A stretch of DNA of 64,000 nt from Prochlorococcus sp. AG-402-A08. GTDB taxonomy: Bacteria > Cyanobacteriota > Cyanobacteriia > PCC-6307 > Cyanobiaceae. The translations under genes and the position numbers were made by a program. The stretch is from positions 186,001 to 250,000 of the forward strand of contig QCHH01000001.1 of the NCBI GenBank assembly GCA_003279585.1. The letters run 5' to 3'. Below the pieces are notes generated by a model, which was not told where the DNA came from, did not search any database, and saw only the letters and a list, made by a program, of their open reading frames with translations. This document shows positions 17,777 to 26,439 of the stretch, piece after piece; within the stretch, counting starts at the first letter, position 1, and each line of letters begins with the position of its first letter.

Positions 17777-18835
17777 TTACCCGTTAGTGATTTTTGCGTT
17801 TTCCATATTGTCGAACGCTTTACCTACGCGTCTGAAGTCAAATCCCATAGCCCTTAATGCATGCCAGAGATGTCCCTGGATGAAGAAGAAGCCAAGATAG
17901 AAGTGAACATTTGCTAACCAAGCTCTTGCTGTATGAGCTCCAGTCGCAAGTGATGCGTCGGTATCAACAAAATAAGGAGCGAAATCAAATTTGAGTTGAA
18001 GAACATCTCCAAAGAATTCTGTTGAGTAAACAGTTGTGTTTGTTGAACTCCAGAAAGCTGCAACAAGAGCACAGTAGCCAACACCAGCTAGTGAGTATGA
18101 AAGAACAGCTTCAGCTGAAAGAAGTCCTTTACCTTTGAATTCTGTGTACTCACCAAATTGCTTAGTGATGATATGGAATGCACCACCAATTATTTGGAAA
18201 AATGCTAAGAAAGCGTGACCGCCCATAACATCTTCCAAGCTGGTGATTTGAAGGAAATCAGCTTGGTGATTCCAAATCATTCCTAAATCTAGGTTGTAAG
18301 AAACTGTACGAGTAGCTCCTAAAGCAGTATCCCAAATACCATGATATTGAGCCCATTCAACGAATTGAATGTTTGCCAAACCTAGGAAAATAAGGTGGTG
18401 ACCAAGAATAAATGTAAGTTTGTCTGGATCGTCCCACTCGAAGTCAAACTTTTTAGGACGACTTCCTTCAGGATAGTTTCCTAAATCACCGTCATATCTT
18501 GTGGAGTGAAGAATTCCACCAGCGCCAAGAACACCAGAGAAAATTAGGTGAAGTACAGCAATAACTGTGCAACCGTAAGGCTCAGTTATTACTCCGTTTT
18601 CGATTCCACCTATTCCTAGTTGTGCAAGGTGAGGCAAGCAGATCAAGTTTTGATTACCCATCGCAACGGATGAGTCATAACGAGCTAGCTCAAATAAAGT
18701 GAACGCACCTGCCCAGAACATCATCAAACCAGCATGGGCAGCATGCGCAGCGATGAATTTTCCGGAGCGATTGGCCGTCCCTGAATTACCCGCGTACCAG
18801 TCATAGGTAACGCTAGGATTCCCGTAGGTCTGCAC
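17777..18835 (-). CDS. pcb: Pcb chlorophyll a/b-binding light-harvesting protein
   Basis: Thylakoid antenna protein of the CP43/IsiA family that replaces phycobilisomes in Prochlorococcus. The N-terminus (TYGNPSVTYDWYAGNSGTAN), HAAHAGLMMFWAGAFTLFEL with chlorophyll-ligand His, and repeated His-bearing helices (FILGHHLIFLGLANIQFVEW, GGHAFLAFFQIIGGAFHI, LANVHFYLGFFFIQGHLWHA) are diagnostic. Six transmembrane helices are expected; there is no large lumenal CP43 loop. 352 residues. Which Pcb paralogue this is cannot be settled here. It has its own terminator, and an unrelated gene diverges 211 bases upstream. Confidence 0.96.
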   Translation of the reverse strand: MQTYGNPSVTYDWYAGNSGTANRSGKFIAAHAAHAGLMMFWAGAFTLFELARYDSSVAMGNQNLICLPHLAQLGIGGIENGVITEPYGCTVIAVLHLIFSGVLGAGGILHSTRYDGDLGNYPEGSRPKKFDFEWDDPDKLTFILGHHLIFLGLANIQFVEWAQYHGIWDTALGATRTVSYNLDLGMIWNHQADFLQITSLEDVMGGHAFLAFFQIIGGAFHIITKQFGEYTEFKGKGLLSAEAVLSYSLAGVGYCALVAAFWSSTNTTVYSTEFFGDVLQLKFDFAPYFVDTDASLATGAHTARAWLANVHFYLGFFFIQGHLWHALRAMGFDFRRVGKAFDNMENAKITNG

Positions 18836-19046
18836 GAGAAATAAACAAAGAACAGTAAGAGGATATATTTATAGGTCTGTAAGTTCCATATCCCTTCACA
18901 TTGCTTATTGAAATTGTAGGTTTTGTACATATTTCACGAACATCTGCTACTAAATTTGATCTTCGTGTTAGGAGAGGATTTTATCCTTAAAGCCCTTATA
19001 GTCACTATGATTTTTTGCACTACATATAGTTAAAGCTCATGATCCA

Positions 19047-19814
19047 ATGTCTGACTTTGTTATTTTGAAAACAAAGCAAAATAAATTTATGAATTATAAA
19101 AATGTGATTAATGAGTTTTTTGAAAAGGAGATAATTTTTTCCGATCAGAGGAAAAACCTCATAGTTTTGCTTGGCTCTTTTGCTGATTTTGATAGTTTTG
19201 AATACTCTCAACAATTATCAGCCCATTCAAAGAAGCTGGCTAACCACTCAATTGATTTGATATTGATAGGTATTGGGAATGAAAAATCTAAAGAATTCTT
19301 TTGTAAATTCAATAATATTGATATTCAAAATGTCATTGCCGTAAAGAATGCTGACCTTCACAAAAAACTTAACTTGAATAGAGGTTTTGTCTCACCAATG
19401 CCTTCAATCATCAATTTATTGGTCATGTGCGCGGGTATAGGTTCTAGAGGTACTATTAAGGAGGTTTTAAGAGGTTATTTGGGGGATAAAAATGCAAAGA
19501 GTTTGTTTGCTAGTGATGAGAATATAAATATTGGAACTTTCTCTATATTTAAAGGAAAAATGTTTAATATTTTTTCTAAAAAACAAAATTTACGTCCTTT
19601 TGAACTCGCAACGAGGAGACTTATGAATATGATTGAAATTCTTTCTAATTGGAATACTTATGTTCCTGATTCCAAATTTCTAACTCAAAGGGGGGCAACA
19701 ATACTATTAAATGAAAAGGATGAGTTGTTGTATGAATATATTTCCAATAGTCTCTTAGGGTACTCAAGTAAAATGAGTGAGCCATTATCATTCCTTGAGG
19801 ATATTTTTAATTAA
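19047..19814 (+). CDS. AhpC/TSA-like thioredoxin-fold protein without peroxidatic Cys
   Basis: The 255-residue protein resembles the peroxiredoxin-like (PRX-like) family: LIVLLGSFADFDSFEYSQQL (about 37-56) sits where the peroxidatic-Cys loop of AhpC/TSA proteins is, and DLILIGIGNEKS follows as the next strand. No Cys is present in the loop; nearby cysteines are at CKFNN and MCAGIG. Chemistry is therefore doubtful. The start is the ATG at 19047. It diverges from pcb and is followed 10 bases later by a zinc-ribbon gene. Fold assignment is moderate. Confidence 0.6.
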   Translation: MSDFVILKTKQNKFMNYKNVINEFFEKEIIFSDQRKNLIVLLGSFADFDSFEYSQQLSAHSKKLANHSIDLILIGIGNEKSKEFFCKFNNIDIQNVIAVKNADLHKKLNLNRGFVSPMPSIINLLVMCAGIGSRGTIKEVLRGYLGDKNAKSLFASDENINIGTFSIFKGKMFNIFSKKQNLRPFELATRRLMNMIEILSNWNTYVPDSKFLTQRGATILLNEKDELLYEYISNSLLGYSSKMSEPLSFLEDIFN

Positions 19815-19824
19815 TCTAGCTGTA

Positions 19825-20040
19825 ATGATTGCAAATAAATGCTTGGTTTGTGGAAGCTCTAATCTGAGAGCTGATCGCGCATTATCAGGAAGATTGGTAT
19901 GTAATTCATGTGGAACCCCTTTTGGAGTTGGTAGACGAGTAAATAATAAAATAAGTAATTACAATAAGTTTTCATTAAATAATAAATACCTTTTTTTTAT
20001 TTGTATATTAATATTTGCCTTTATTCTTGTGGTTATTTAA
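19825..20040 (+). CDS. Small zinc-ribbon protein with C-terminal membrane anchor
   Basis: The 71-residue protein has two C-x-x-C pairs (CLVCGSSNL near residue 6 and CNSCGTPFGVGRR near residue 26) forming a zinc ribbon, and a C-terminal hydrophobic span (YLFFICILIFAFILVVI) that should anchor it in the membrane. I use the ATG at 19825; an upstream in-frame codon at 19777 would overlap the preceding gene. Function unknown. Confidence 0.72.
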   Translation: MIANKCLVCGSSNLRADRALSGRLVCNSCGTPFGVGRRVNNKISNYNKFSLNNKYLFFICILIFAFILVVI

Positions 20041-20045
20041 TTATT

Positions 20046-20849
20046 TTATGGGAGCATTCTCCAGTATCCTTCTTGTTCTATTACTTTGATTGATATATCA
20101 AAAAGATCACTAAGTATTTTTGTATTAATTAAATCACCAGGACTTCCATCATTTAATATCTTACCTTCTTTTATGAGAAGAACTCTATTAGTTTTAGGTA
20201 AAATAGATTCTAAAGTATGTGTGACATAAATTATATTTACTGATTGGTTGATTAATTTATTTATGTTTTTATTTAATATGAAATTTGATTTTATATCTAA
20301 ATTACAAAATGGCTCGTCAAGTACTAGTATATTAGGTTCATAAACAAGAGCTCTCGCTAATAAAGCCCTCCTTTTTTGACCATCAGATAATGTTTGAAAC
20401 TCATTATAAATAATATTATTTAGCTCCCATTCATTTATTAGAGTATTGATTTTATTTTTTTCTCTTTCTGAAAGCAAGTTTGAATATCTAGAATTAAATA
20501 TCCCTGAGAATCCAGAACTAATTACATCATATAGCTTGACTTTACTGTTTACCCTTTGCTCCATTTCTTTAAATAGAAAACCAATATTTTTCCTTAGATC
20601 CCAAATATTTATGTTTTCTTTATTAAACAACTTGAATGAACTGCAATTCGAGTTGATTGGATATATAGACCTATTTAATAATTTTAGAAAAGTGGATTTA
20701 CCTGATCCATTTGGTCCTAATAGAAGTATATTTTCTCCATAATGAAGATTTACAGTTATATCTGATAGGATTTTACTATGATCAATATATACATTTATAT
20801 TTTTTAAACTAGCCCACTTTATCAAATCTTTTTGAGATTCATCTCTCAT
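20046..20849 (-). CDS. Orphan ABC transporter ATP-binding protein
   Basis: A 267-residue ATPase with Walker A LLLGPNGSGKSTFLKLL (about 37), signature LSDGQKRRALLARAL (L-S-D-G-Q), Walker B ILVLDEPFCNLD and H-loop IIYVTHTLES. The pattern resembles ModF/YlmA-type ATPases with divergent signature loops. No permease or binding protein is adjacent, so partner and substrate are unknown. It is very AT-rich and lies immediately downstream of the Rieske oxygenase gene on the same strand (34 bases), so they may form one transcript. Confidence 0.8.
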   Translation of the reverse strand: MRDESQKDLIKWASLKNINVYIDHSKILSDITVNLHYGENILLLGPNGSGKSTFLKLLNRSIYPINSNCSSFKLFNKENINIWDLRKNIGFLFKEMEQRVNSKVKLYDVISSGFSGIFNSRYSNLLSEREKNKINTLINEWELNNIIYNEFQTLSDGQKRRALLARALVYEPNILVLDEPFCNLDIKSNFILNKNINKLINQSVNIIYVTHTLESILPKTNRVLLIKEGKILNDGSPGDLINTKILSDLFDISIKVIEQEGYWRMLP

Positions 20850-20882
20850 TTATTTTCACACTTATATCTATTATCATGTTTA

Positions 20883-22217
20883 TTATATTAATAGTAGAAT
20901 AAAACTTATTGGGAACAATAATCTAGTTAAAAGTTTGATAGTTATCTTTCTATTGTTCTTTATAGCCATATTAGGATTTTCTGGAGGATATTGCATTCCT
21001 CTATCCTCATGGACTGAGTTGGTCAATGAATTAGTAGGATGTAAGTCCCATGGCTTTTCTTTATTTAAAGCATTTTGAAGCCAATCCCAATAATATTGAA
21101 CCATTTTATCTTCACCTAATAGTTTTACATTATCTTTTTGTATGTAACCCATCTGATCATTAAATGTTTGGGTTTTTAAGACTAAATAATCTTCTGTAAA
21201 AATTTTATAAAATGTCCTTCTTTGTAGATGACTAAATATAACTAGATTTGTAAAGAATTTATTTTTAAGGAATTTTCTATAATGTCTTACAATGACTCTT
21301 GCTTTATTATTTCCTATTGGAATGTGATCAAGAACTTGAATATATCTTGTACTTTCTGGTGATCCTTTATATATAAAAATTCTACCTGGAGGTACGAATT
21401 TTATTCGAATAAACTCTTCTTGGCCATTTGTTTTATAAGAATATATACTTTCTATTTGCCTATTATCTCTTTTTATTTTCTGATTAAAACTAGTTATAGT
21501 TTCTCTGTTTACGTTCTTGTCTGGAATCGTGTCTCCGTGCATCCAGAATACATGCAATATATCCAGATGATTTTCAATAATTCTTGCCCAATCTGCTTTG
21601 AAATCTACATAAACTTCTTCATATTCATATTCTAAAGATGGAAATCCGTATGAATCAGGAAGTAGGCTATTTATTGAAGATTTTATTTCAAAGTCTTCAA
21701 TATTTGCAAGGGGTGTTCCAGTGTAATAAATGTATATATAGCCTTCTTTTTCCACACATGGATATTGAAATAGTTTTATGCTTTTAGCATAGTTATCATA
21801 ATTAGAATCAATTATATGCTGGCAGGTTATTCGGTCTAAATTTGTGCAACTACCTTGTGATGAGAACCTAGCACCATGATATGGGCAAACAAGTTGCCCA
21901 TTGATTACTTCACCACCTAAAAATGAAGCTCCTCTATGAGGGCATACATCTTTTACACATCGAACAATACCTTCTCTATCGCGATATAAAACAAGTGGCT
22001 CGTTATAAATTGTGAAGTGATTTAACTTCCCTTCCTTTATCGACTCGCTGCTCGAGACGGAGTACCAGCCTAAAAGTCCATTAGTTAATTGATTTGAAGG
22101 CTTTGGAGCAATATTCTCAACATCTTTTACACTCTCATTCTCATTAAAATTAGATCTAATGAGATTATTAGTCTCATATTCAAATGATTTATTATCTTTT
22201 CCTTTTTCTTCGTTCAT
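20883..22217 (-). CDS. Rieske oxygenase, pheophorbide a oxygenase/TIC55-like
   Basis: An iron-sulfur oxygenase of the PaO/CAO/TIC55 group. The Rieske cluster is CPHRGASFLGG (about 94) and CPYHGARFSS (about 113). The mononuclear iron site follows as ENHLDILHVFWMHGD (about 215), with the N/D-x2-H-x4-H pattern. The PaO-type C-terminal domain extends to about 400 and a hydrophobic tail (LLFPISFILLLI) anchors it in the membrane. I choose ATG 22217 over TTG 22223. Likely role: oxygenation of a chlorophyll-type or other ring compound with ferredoxin as donor; the substrate is not known. Confidence 0.85.
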   Translation of the reverse strand: MNEEKGKDNKSFEYETNNLIRSNFNENESVKDVENIAPKPSNQLTNGLLGWYSVSSSESIKEGKLNHFTIYNEPLVLYRDREGIVRCVKDVCPHRGASFLGGEVINGQLVCPYHGARFSSQGSCTNLDRITCQHIIDSNYDNYAKSIKLFQYPCVEKEGYIYIYYTGTPLANIEDFEIKSSINSLLPDSYGFPSLEYEYEEVYVDFKADWARIIENHLDILHVFWMHGDTIPDKNVNRETITSFNQKIKRDNRQIESIYSYKTNGQEEFIRIKFVPPGRIFIYKGSPESTRYIQVLDHIPIGNNKARVIVRHYRKFLKNKFFTNLVIFSHLQRRTFYKIFTEDYLVLKTQTFNDQMGYIQKDNVKLLGEDKMVQYYWDWLQNALNKEKPWDLHPTNSLTNSVHEDRGMQYPPENPNMAIKNNRKITIKLLTRLLFPISFILLLI

Positions 22218-22336
22218 AACCAAGCAGATCTTTTAGTGAGATAAAGGTTGTCTCATCAAAAGATAATTCTCCATACATGATTAAAGACCCAAAAAAAATA
22301 GCACCTAAAGCCTTCTAGTATCGATTAAATTTACAT

Positions 22337-22368
22337 AAAAAAACTTCACCGTTTGTTCGCCGTTGAAG
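22337..22368 (-). terminator. Probable terminator of the small gene at 22411
   Basis: Imperfect 8-bp stem (CTTCACCG at 22344-22351 with CGTTGAAG at 22361-22368, one mismatch, 9-base loop) ending in a T-run on the minus strand. It lies 42 bases after the stop of the minus-strand gene at 22411; a plus-strand T-run also follows. Confidence 0.55.
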
Positions 22369-22410
22369 CCAATTTTTTTAAGTTGTTATTTTATACCAGA
22401 TATAGCTTGC

Positions 22411-22602
22411 TCAAAGGGTTTTTGGAGAAACCTCTATACTTGATACAAATTCAGATGCTTCCTCAATATCATTGCAGAATTTACAAGTCCCTAGGTAGCA
22501 ACCTAGGTATCTCATGAAAGAGGTTTTACCCCCAGAAAGTTGATATTTATGAATAGTTCCTCCTTGTGGGGTTGCTTTTACTAGTTGAGGTAAAGGAGCC
22601 AT
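22411..22602 (-). CDS. Small conserved-looking protein with Cys pair (63 aa)
   Basis: A 63-residue protein with MAPLPQLVKATPQGG at the start and a GCYLGTCKFCND segment (about 34-45) whose C-x-x-C, plus a nearby Cys, could bind metal. ATG at 22600-22602 is chosen over a TTG two codons upstream. A terminator hairpin follows. I do not recognise the family, and no membrane segment is present. Standing alone between two AT-rich gaps, it is likely a real gene because the frame has normal codon use. Confidence 0.6.
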   Translation of the reverse strand: MAPLPQLVKATPQGGTIHKYQLSGGKTSFMRYLGCYLGTCKFCNDIEEASEFVSSIEVSPKTL

Positions 22603-22726
22603 TAACAATTTCTTTTTCCATAATTTGCATTTAATATTGTTTTATAGCAATAGGTAAATTTACTAAAAAACAGAGGAAATTTAATTCTTTATGTTTGTTT
22701 CATTTTCGTAAGTCAACCTAGCTTAA

Positions 22727-22897
22727 CTAATCTGTATATCCATCATCGTCTTCTGTATTGATTATTCTAGGTGTGTTTTTCATATGTTCATCCCATGGAT
22801 GAACATATGACTCTTTATCAGAATACACCTCACTTTTTAATTCTTCTATCAAAGTTTCAAACTGTTTGATGATTCTCTTGAGATTGTCTTTTTTCAT
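22727..22897 (-). CDS. Small acidic conserved protein (56 aa)
   Basis: ATG-started frame of 56 residues: a helical N-terminus (LKRIIKQFETLIEELKSEVY), a middle SYVHPWDEHM and an acidic tail ending TEDDDGYTD. The layout recalls small picocyanobacterial hypothetical proteins that end in D-D-G-Y-x-D, from memory and unverified. No function can be given. It lies 124 bases upstream of the 22411 gene on the same strand. Confidence 0.65.
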   Translation of the reverse strand: MKKDNLKRIIKQFETLIEELKSEVYSDKESYVHPWDEHMKNTPRIINTEDDDGYTD

Positions 22898-23257
22898 TTA
22901 TATAGTTTTGATTAAATAGATTTAGCTCATTATAATGACTATTATCTTTGTTTAATTTTTTTACTCTTTTTATTCAGATTGTTAAATACAGAATATAATA
23001 GCTTTAATCAAATCAGTGAAAAATACTAATTTTATTTCAGTGATATTATAAAACATAAGGTTAAATAATCGTTAATCTAAAATCAGATTTTTAAAATACA
23101 TAAAAATTTATAAGGAGGAATTTTATAAAAAAGATAGTATTTTTTTAATTGGTTTGAATTAGATGCTAATCTGTGAATTATAATTAATATGAAAAATCCT
23201 TTTCCATTTTAAACTGATGTCGAATGACTTTTTTTTAAATTATAACCCTAGACTATT
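22898..23257. other. AT-rich intergenic gap, no gene seen
   Basis: A 360-base, extremely AT-rich stretch between the small acidic gene (minus) and galE (plus). I find no ORF above a few dozen codons and no tRNA. A strong ribosome-binding-like AAGGAGGAATT at about 23113-23123 is not followed by a start codon at the right distance. It probably carries the two divergent promoters. Confidence 0.6.
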
Positions 23258-24304
23258 ATGAGGGTTCTTGTAACTGGTGGTTCTGGATTTATAGGTTCCC
23301 ATATAGTATTGTTGTTGTTAGAAAGAGGATTTGAGGTCGTAATACTAGACTCATTTGTTAATAGCTCATCTAATGTTATTATTCGAATTAAACAATATTT
23401 AGATAATAAAGATTGTAAATATAAATTAAAAACTATTAATGGTGATATTAGAGATAAACAAGTTTTAGATAATATTTTTATTGATTCTATTAAAGAAAAT
23501 AAGCCTATAGATACAGTTATTCATTTGGCCGGCTTGAAATCTGTATTTGAATCTTTGACTAATCCTCTTCATTATTGGGATGTAAATGTACTTGGAACAC
23601 TAAATCTTTTACTTAGCATGAAGGAATATCAATGCTACTCATTGGTTTTTAGTAGTAGTGCCACTATTTATGGTTTCAGTGACTCTGTCCCTATGGCAGA
23701 AGAACACAAAATATCACCAATTAATCCTTATGGAAAAACTAAAGTAGCTATTGAAAATATGTTTTATGATTTATATAATTCTAATTTAAACTTATGGAAA
23801 ATATGTTCTTTACGTTATTTCAATCCTGTTGGAGCACATCCTTCTGGTTTGATTGGTGAGGATCCTATTGGTACTCCTAATAATCTATTTCCTTTCTTAA
23901 CTCAGGTGGCAATAGGAAGACAAAAACATTTAAATATTTATGGTAATGATTGGGATACAAATGATGGTTCTGGTGTTCGTGACTACATTCATATTGTCGA
24001 TTTAGCTGAAGGTCATTTGGCATCAATTGATTATTTAAATTCCAAAGAATCATGTCTAGAATTCATTAATTTAGGTTCGGGTAAAGGATATTCTGTTTTT
24101 GAGATTATTAGACAATTCGAGTTGTCTACAGGTTGTAAGATTCCTATTACAATTCAAAGTAGAAGAGATGGTGATGTAGCTAACTCTTATGCGGATATTT
24201 CTAAAGCTAAGAAATTATTAGGTTGGACTCCTAAAAGATCATTAGAGAAGATTTGTTTAGATGGATGGAATTGGCAAATAAAAAATCCACATGGTTATGG
24301 GTAA
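23258..24304 (+). CDS. galE: UDP-glucose 4-epimerase
   Basis: Interconverts UDP-glucose and UDP-galactose for galactolipid and surface polysaccharide synthesis. Extended SDR: N-terminal VLVTGGSGFIGSHIV (G-x-x-G-x-x-G), FSSSATIYG with the active Ser, and the Y-x-x-x-K in INPYGKTKVAIE (about 157). LRYFNPVGAHPSGLIGEDP and GDWDTNDGSGVRDYIHIVDLA-like segments are GalE-specific. The length of 348 is typical. ATG start; isolated transcription unit. Confidence 0.93.
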   Translation: MRVLVTGGSGFIGSHIVLLLLERGFEVVILDSFVNSSSNVIIRIKQYLDNKDCKYKLKTINGDIRDKQVLDNIFIDSIKENKPIDTVIHLAGLKSVFESLTNPLHYWDVNVLGTLNLLLSMKEYQCYSLVFSSSATIYGFSDSVPMAEEHKISPINPYGKTKVAIENMFYDLYNSNLNLWKICSLRYFNPVGAHPSGLIGEDPIGTPNNLFPFLTQVAIGRQKHLNIYGNDWDTNDGSGVRDYIHIVDLAEGHLASIDYLNSKESCLEFINLGSGKGYSVFEIIRQFELSTGCKIPITIQSRRDGDVANSYADISKAKKLLGWTPKRSLEKICLDGWNWQIKNPHGYG

Positions 24305-24450
24305 CTTACTTTTTCTGGCTCTCTATGTTTTTGTTTAATCAACTTTCCTATTTAATACTTTCCAATCTAGAAAATTGGCAATACATTATCTTATTACACC
24401 AGGATTAATCGAAAGTAGAGTTTTCTACTCCTTTGATTACATCGAAGCAT

Positions 24451-24471
24451 TAAAAAAGCCCCTGAGGGCTT
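24451..24471 (-). terminator. Rho-independent terminator of tRNA-fMet
   Basis: Hairpin with arms AAGCCC (24456-24461) and GGGCTT (24466-24471), loop CTGA, followed on the minus strand by a run of Ts. It starts 9 bases after the tRNA 3' end. Confidence 0.8.
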
Positions 24472-24479
24472 GGTTTAAT

Positions 24480-24556
<77 letters not shown>

Positions 24557-24608
24557 TAGCAAATAAAGCATACATCTTTAAGTGACATTAATGACTACTT
24601 TGTTTGTG

Positions 24609-25571
24609 TTATGGGACCTTTAATTGTCCTTCAACCTCTATGTAGATACCTGGCTTTTTTTGAAGGATGATTTCATCTAACTCTTCAATTGCTGATGGAG
24701 TGATCCATTCGAGCTGTCGAAGAAGATGTATGGCCACAGCGTGCTTTGCTCTTTTTGATCCATCTTCAACCTTTATTGAGAGTCCAATACCTTCCCCCAA
24801 AAGACCAAGACATTGGATACCTTCACTTCCTCCTTTGCTAATGATTTGATTGTGACCTCTTTTTATTAATTCCGAATCAAAATATCCTTCTCCTGCAACA
24901 AGTTCTGGATGGTTTGTCATGGCACGAGTTATTTTTTCAAACTCAGGTTGGTCAGATCTAGATAAATGAGCATATAAAACAGCCATTTGTGATAATCGCA
25001 AAAGTAAAGTTGGAGCGCCACAGTCATCTCTCTCTGCAATTAATTCTTCGGCTGGGATCTTTAGTAATTCGGAAACCCTCCTGAAAATCTCTTTCTGCAG
25101 TGGATGATGTCCCATTAAGTAGCCATCGAGATCCCAGTTCATTTTTTTGCAGGTAGCAAGAAATGCTGAATGCTTACCTGAGCAATTATGTTGAAGTTTG
25201 CTTTCTCTATCTTTAGGGATTGGGCATTTCAGCTCTTTTATATCTATGTCTGCATTCCAGAGCAGCTTGAAAGCTGTTCTCGCTTGAAGTGAAGATCCAC
25301 TATGTGAACCACATGCCAGAGCTAATGTCTTATTATCTAAATTATATTTTTCTGAAGCACCACTTGTCAGGAAAGGCAATGCTTGGAAAGGTTTTAATGC
25401 TGACCTTATGAAAGTTTCATATTCACATGATCCGGCTTTCATTAATGTCCTACCTTTCGTATCGCAGATTGAAGCGTGCGCTCTATGAATTGATTCAACA
25501 CTTGAACCTCTTTTTACTAGTACCTTCAAAGAATTGTTGCTGTGATTTGATAAATTGTTTTGTATTTTCAT
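24609..25571 (-). CDS. L-asparaginase II family protein
   Basis: The 320-residue protein belongs to the thermolabile, Rhizobium-type asparaginase II family (unrelated to E. coli AnsB). Signatures are VESIHRAHASICDTKGR near residue 24, FIRSALKPFQALPFL (about 54), LALACGSHSG (about 83), and NCSGKHSAFLATC (about 129). Predicted to hydrolyse asparagine or a related amide in the cytosol. ATG start. The Ycf36 gene lies three bases upstream on the same strand, so co-transcription is likely. Confidence 0.88.
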   Translation of the reverse strand: MKIQNNLSNHSNNSLKVLVKRGSSVESIHRAHASICDTKGRTLMKAGSCEYETFIRSALKPFQALPFLTSGASEKYNLDNKTLALACGSHSGSSLQARTAFKLLWNADIDIKELKCPIPKDRESKLQHNCSGKHSAFLATCKKMNWDLDGYLMGHHPLQKEIFRRVSELLKIPAEELIAERDDCGAPTLLLRLSQMAVLYAHLSRSDQPEFEKITRAMTNHPELVAGEGYFDSELIKRGHNQIISKGGSEGIQCLGLLGEGIGLSIKVEDGSKRAKHAVAIHLLRQLEWITPSAIEELDEIILQKKPGIYIEVEGQLKVP

Positions 25572-25574
25572 CTA

Positions 25575-26072
25575 TTAATTCATTCTCAATAGTATAAATA
25601 ATAATGATATTATAATAATGGATATTAATAGTATTATTATTACTTCTAAATGATTCAAAATTGGTTTGATTTGGTGTAGAGCTATAAGTTTATCTTTTGC
25701 TCTCCATTCAATTGGTTTTTCCCATGTCTGTCCATCATACCAGCCAGATTCTTCGTATTCAATGTTTTCAGAATTAAGGCGTTTATATATATATATCCAA
25801 CTTAACCATTGCCTAATAACTAATAGTACAGGAAAAGCAAGTGAGGTTGTAAAGCTTATAAAGGTAAGTTCAAAAATGTTATTTTTCAGATAATTACTTC
25901 CATAAGATATTGTTAAACTAATTGGTATGATAAATAACCAACTATATGTTAACTTCCGGTAAAAAGTACTTCTTTCTAATAAAGGCCAGGAGATTATCCA
26001 TGATTCTTTAATACTGTTGTATTCATTTAAAGGCCTTTGGTTTAGAGGTACAGGGCATCTTATTTTATTCAT
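25575..26072 (-). CDS. ycf36: Ycf36/CGLD27-family (DUF1230) membrane protein
   Basis: The 165-residue protein matches the DUF1230 family found in cyanobacteria, red-lineage plastids and plants. CPVPLNQRPLNEYNSIKESW at the start and WYDGQTWEKPIEWRAKDKLI (about 111-130) are the conserved blocks. Three or so membrane segments lie at about 43-58, 69-86 and 143-163. CGLD27 in plants is linked to iron homeostasis/photosynthesis; the role here is unknown. It overlaps the rsfS stop by 8 bases. Confidence 0.82.
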   Translation of the reverse strand: MNKIRCPVPLNQRPLNEYNSIKESWIISWPLLERSTFYRKLTYSWLFIIPISLTISYGSNYLKNNIFELTFISFTTSLAFPVLLVIRQWLSWIYIYKRLNSENIEYEESGWYDGQTWEKPIEWRAKDKLIALHQIKPILNHLEVIIILLISIIIISLLFILLRMN

Positions 26073-26439
26073 CTTTCAAAATTATTAATTTATTATCAAC
26101 AAAATTATGAATAGTTCCATTGCTCCAAAATGATTCTAAATCATAGAATTTTCTTTCATTAGGTTGAAAAACATTAATTATCAGATCTCCGTAATCTAAT
26201 AATGCCCATTTTGCTTCATTTATGCCTTCTTTTCTAAGAGGGAATAGATCTGCTTCATCTCTAAGTGTCTTTTCTACATTATTAACTATGGCCCTAACTT
26301 GAACATCGGAAAGTCCTTCAGCAATTAATATCCAATCAGCTATACTAGAGACTTCGTCGACTTTTAAAAGTTTTATATCTCCTGCTTTTCTATCATCGCA
26401 AGCTAGGGCAGCTAATTCTACTAAACTACTACTATCCAT
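26065..26439 (-). CDS. rsfS: Ribosomal silencing factor RsfS
   Basis: DUF143 protein that binds ribosomal protein L14 and blocks subunit joining. ALACDDRKAGDIKLLKV, SIADWILIAEGLSDVQVRAI (family D-x-F-V/I-I-x-x-G-x-S-x-x-Q-V-x-A-I) and WALLDYGDLIINVFQPNERKFYDLESFW are diagnostic. I start at ATG 26439, giving 124 residues; the open frame extends to 26511, but that part overlaps the upstream DUF3318 gene. It shares short overlaps with both neighbours. Confidence 0.9.
   Translation of the reverse strand: MDSSSLVELAALACDDRKAGDIKLLKVDEVSSIADWILIAEGLSDVQVRAIVNNVEKTLRDEADLFPLRKEGINEAKWALLDYGDLIINVFQPNERKFYDLESFWSNGTIHNFVDNKLIILKDE

Noticed and set aside
18916..18928. NtcA-box-like GTA...TAC ahead of pcb
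   Set aside because: The spacer is 7 bases, while the NtcA consensus is GTA-N8-TAC, and no -10 is well placed after it.
18724..18930. 68-residue minus-strand frame overlapping the pcb start
   Set aside because: It overlaps the well-supported pcb N-terminus in another frame and shows no protein-like composition.
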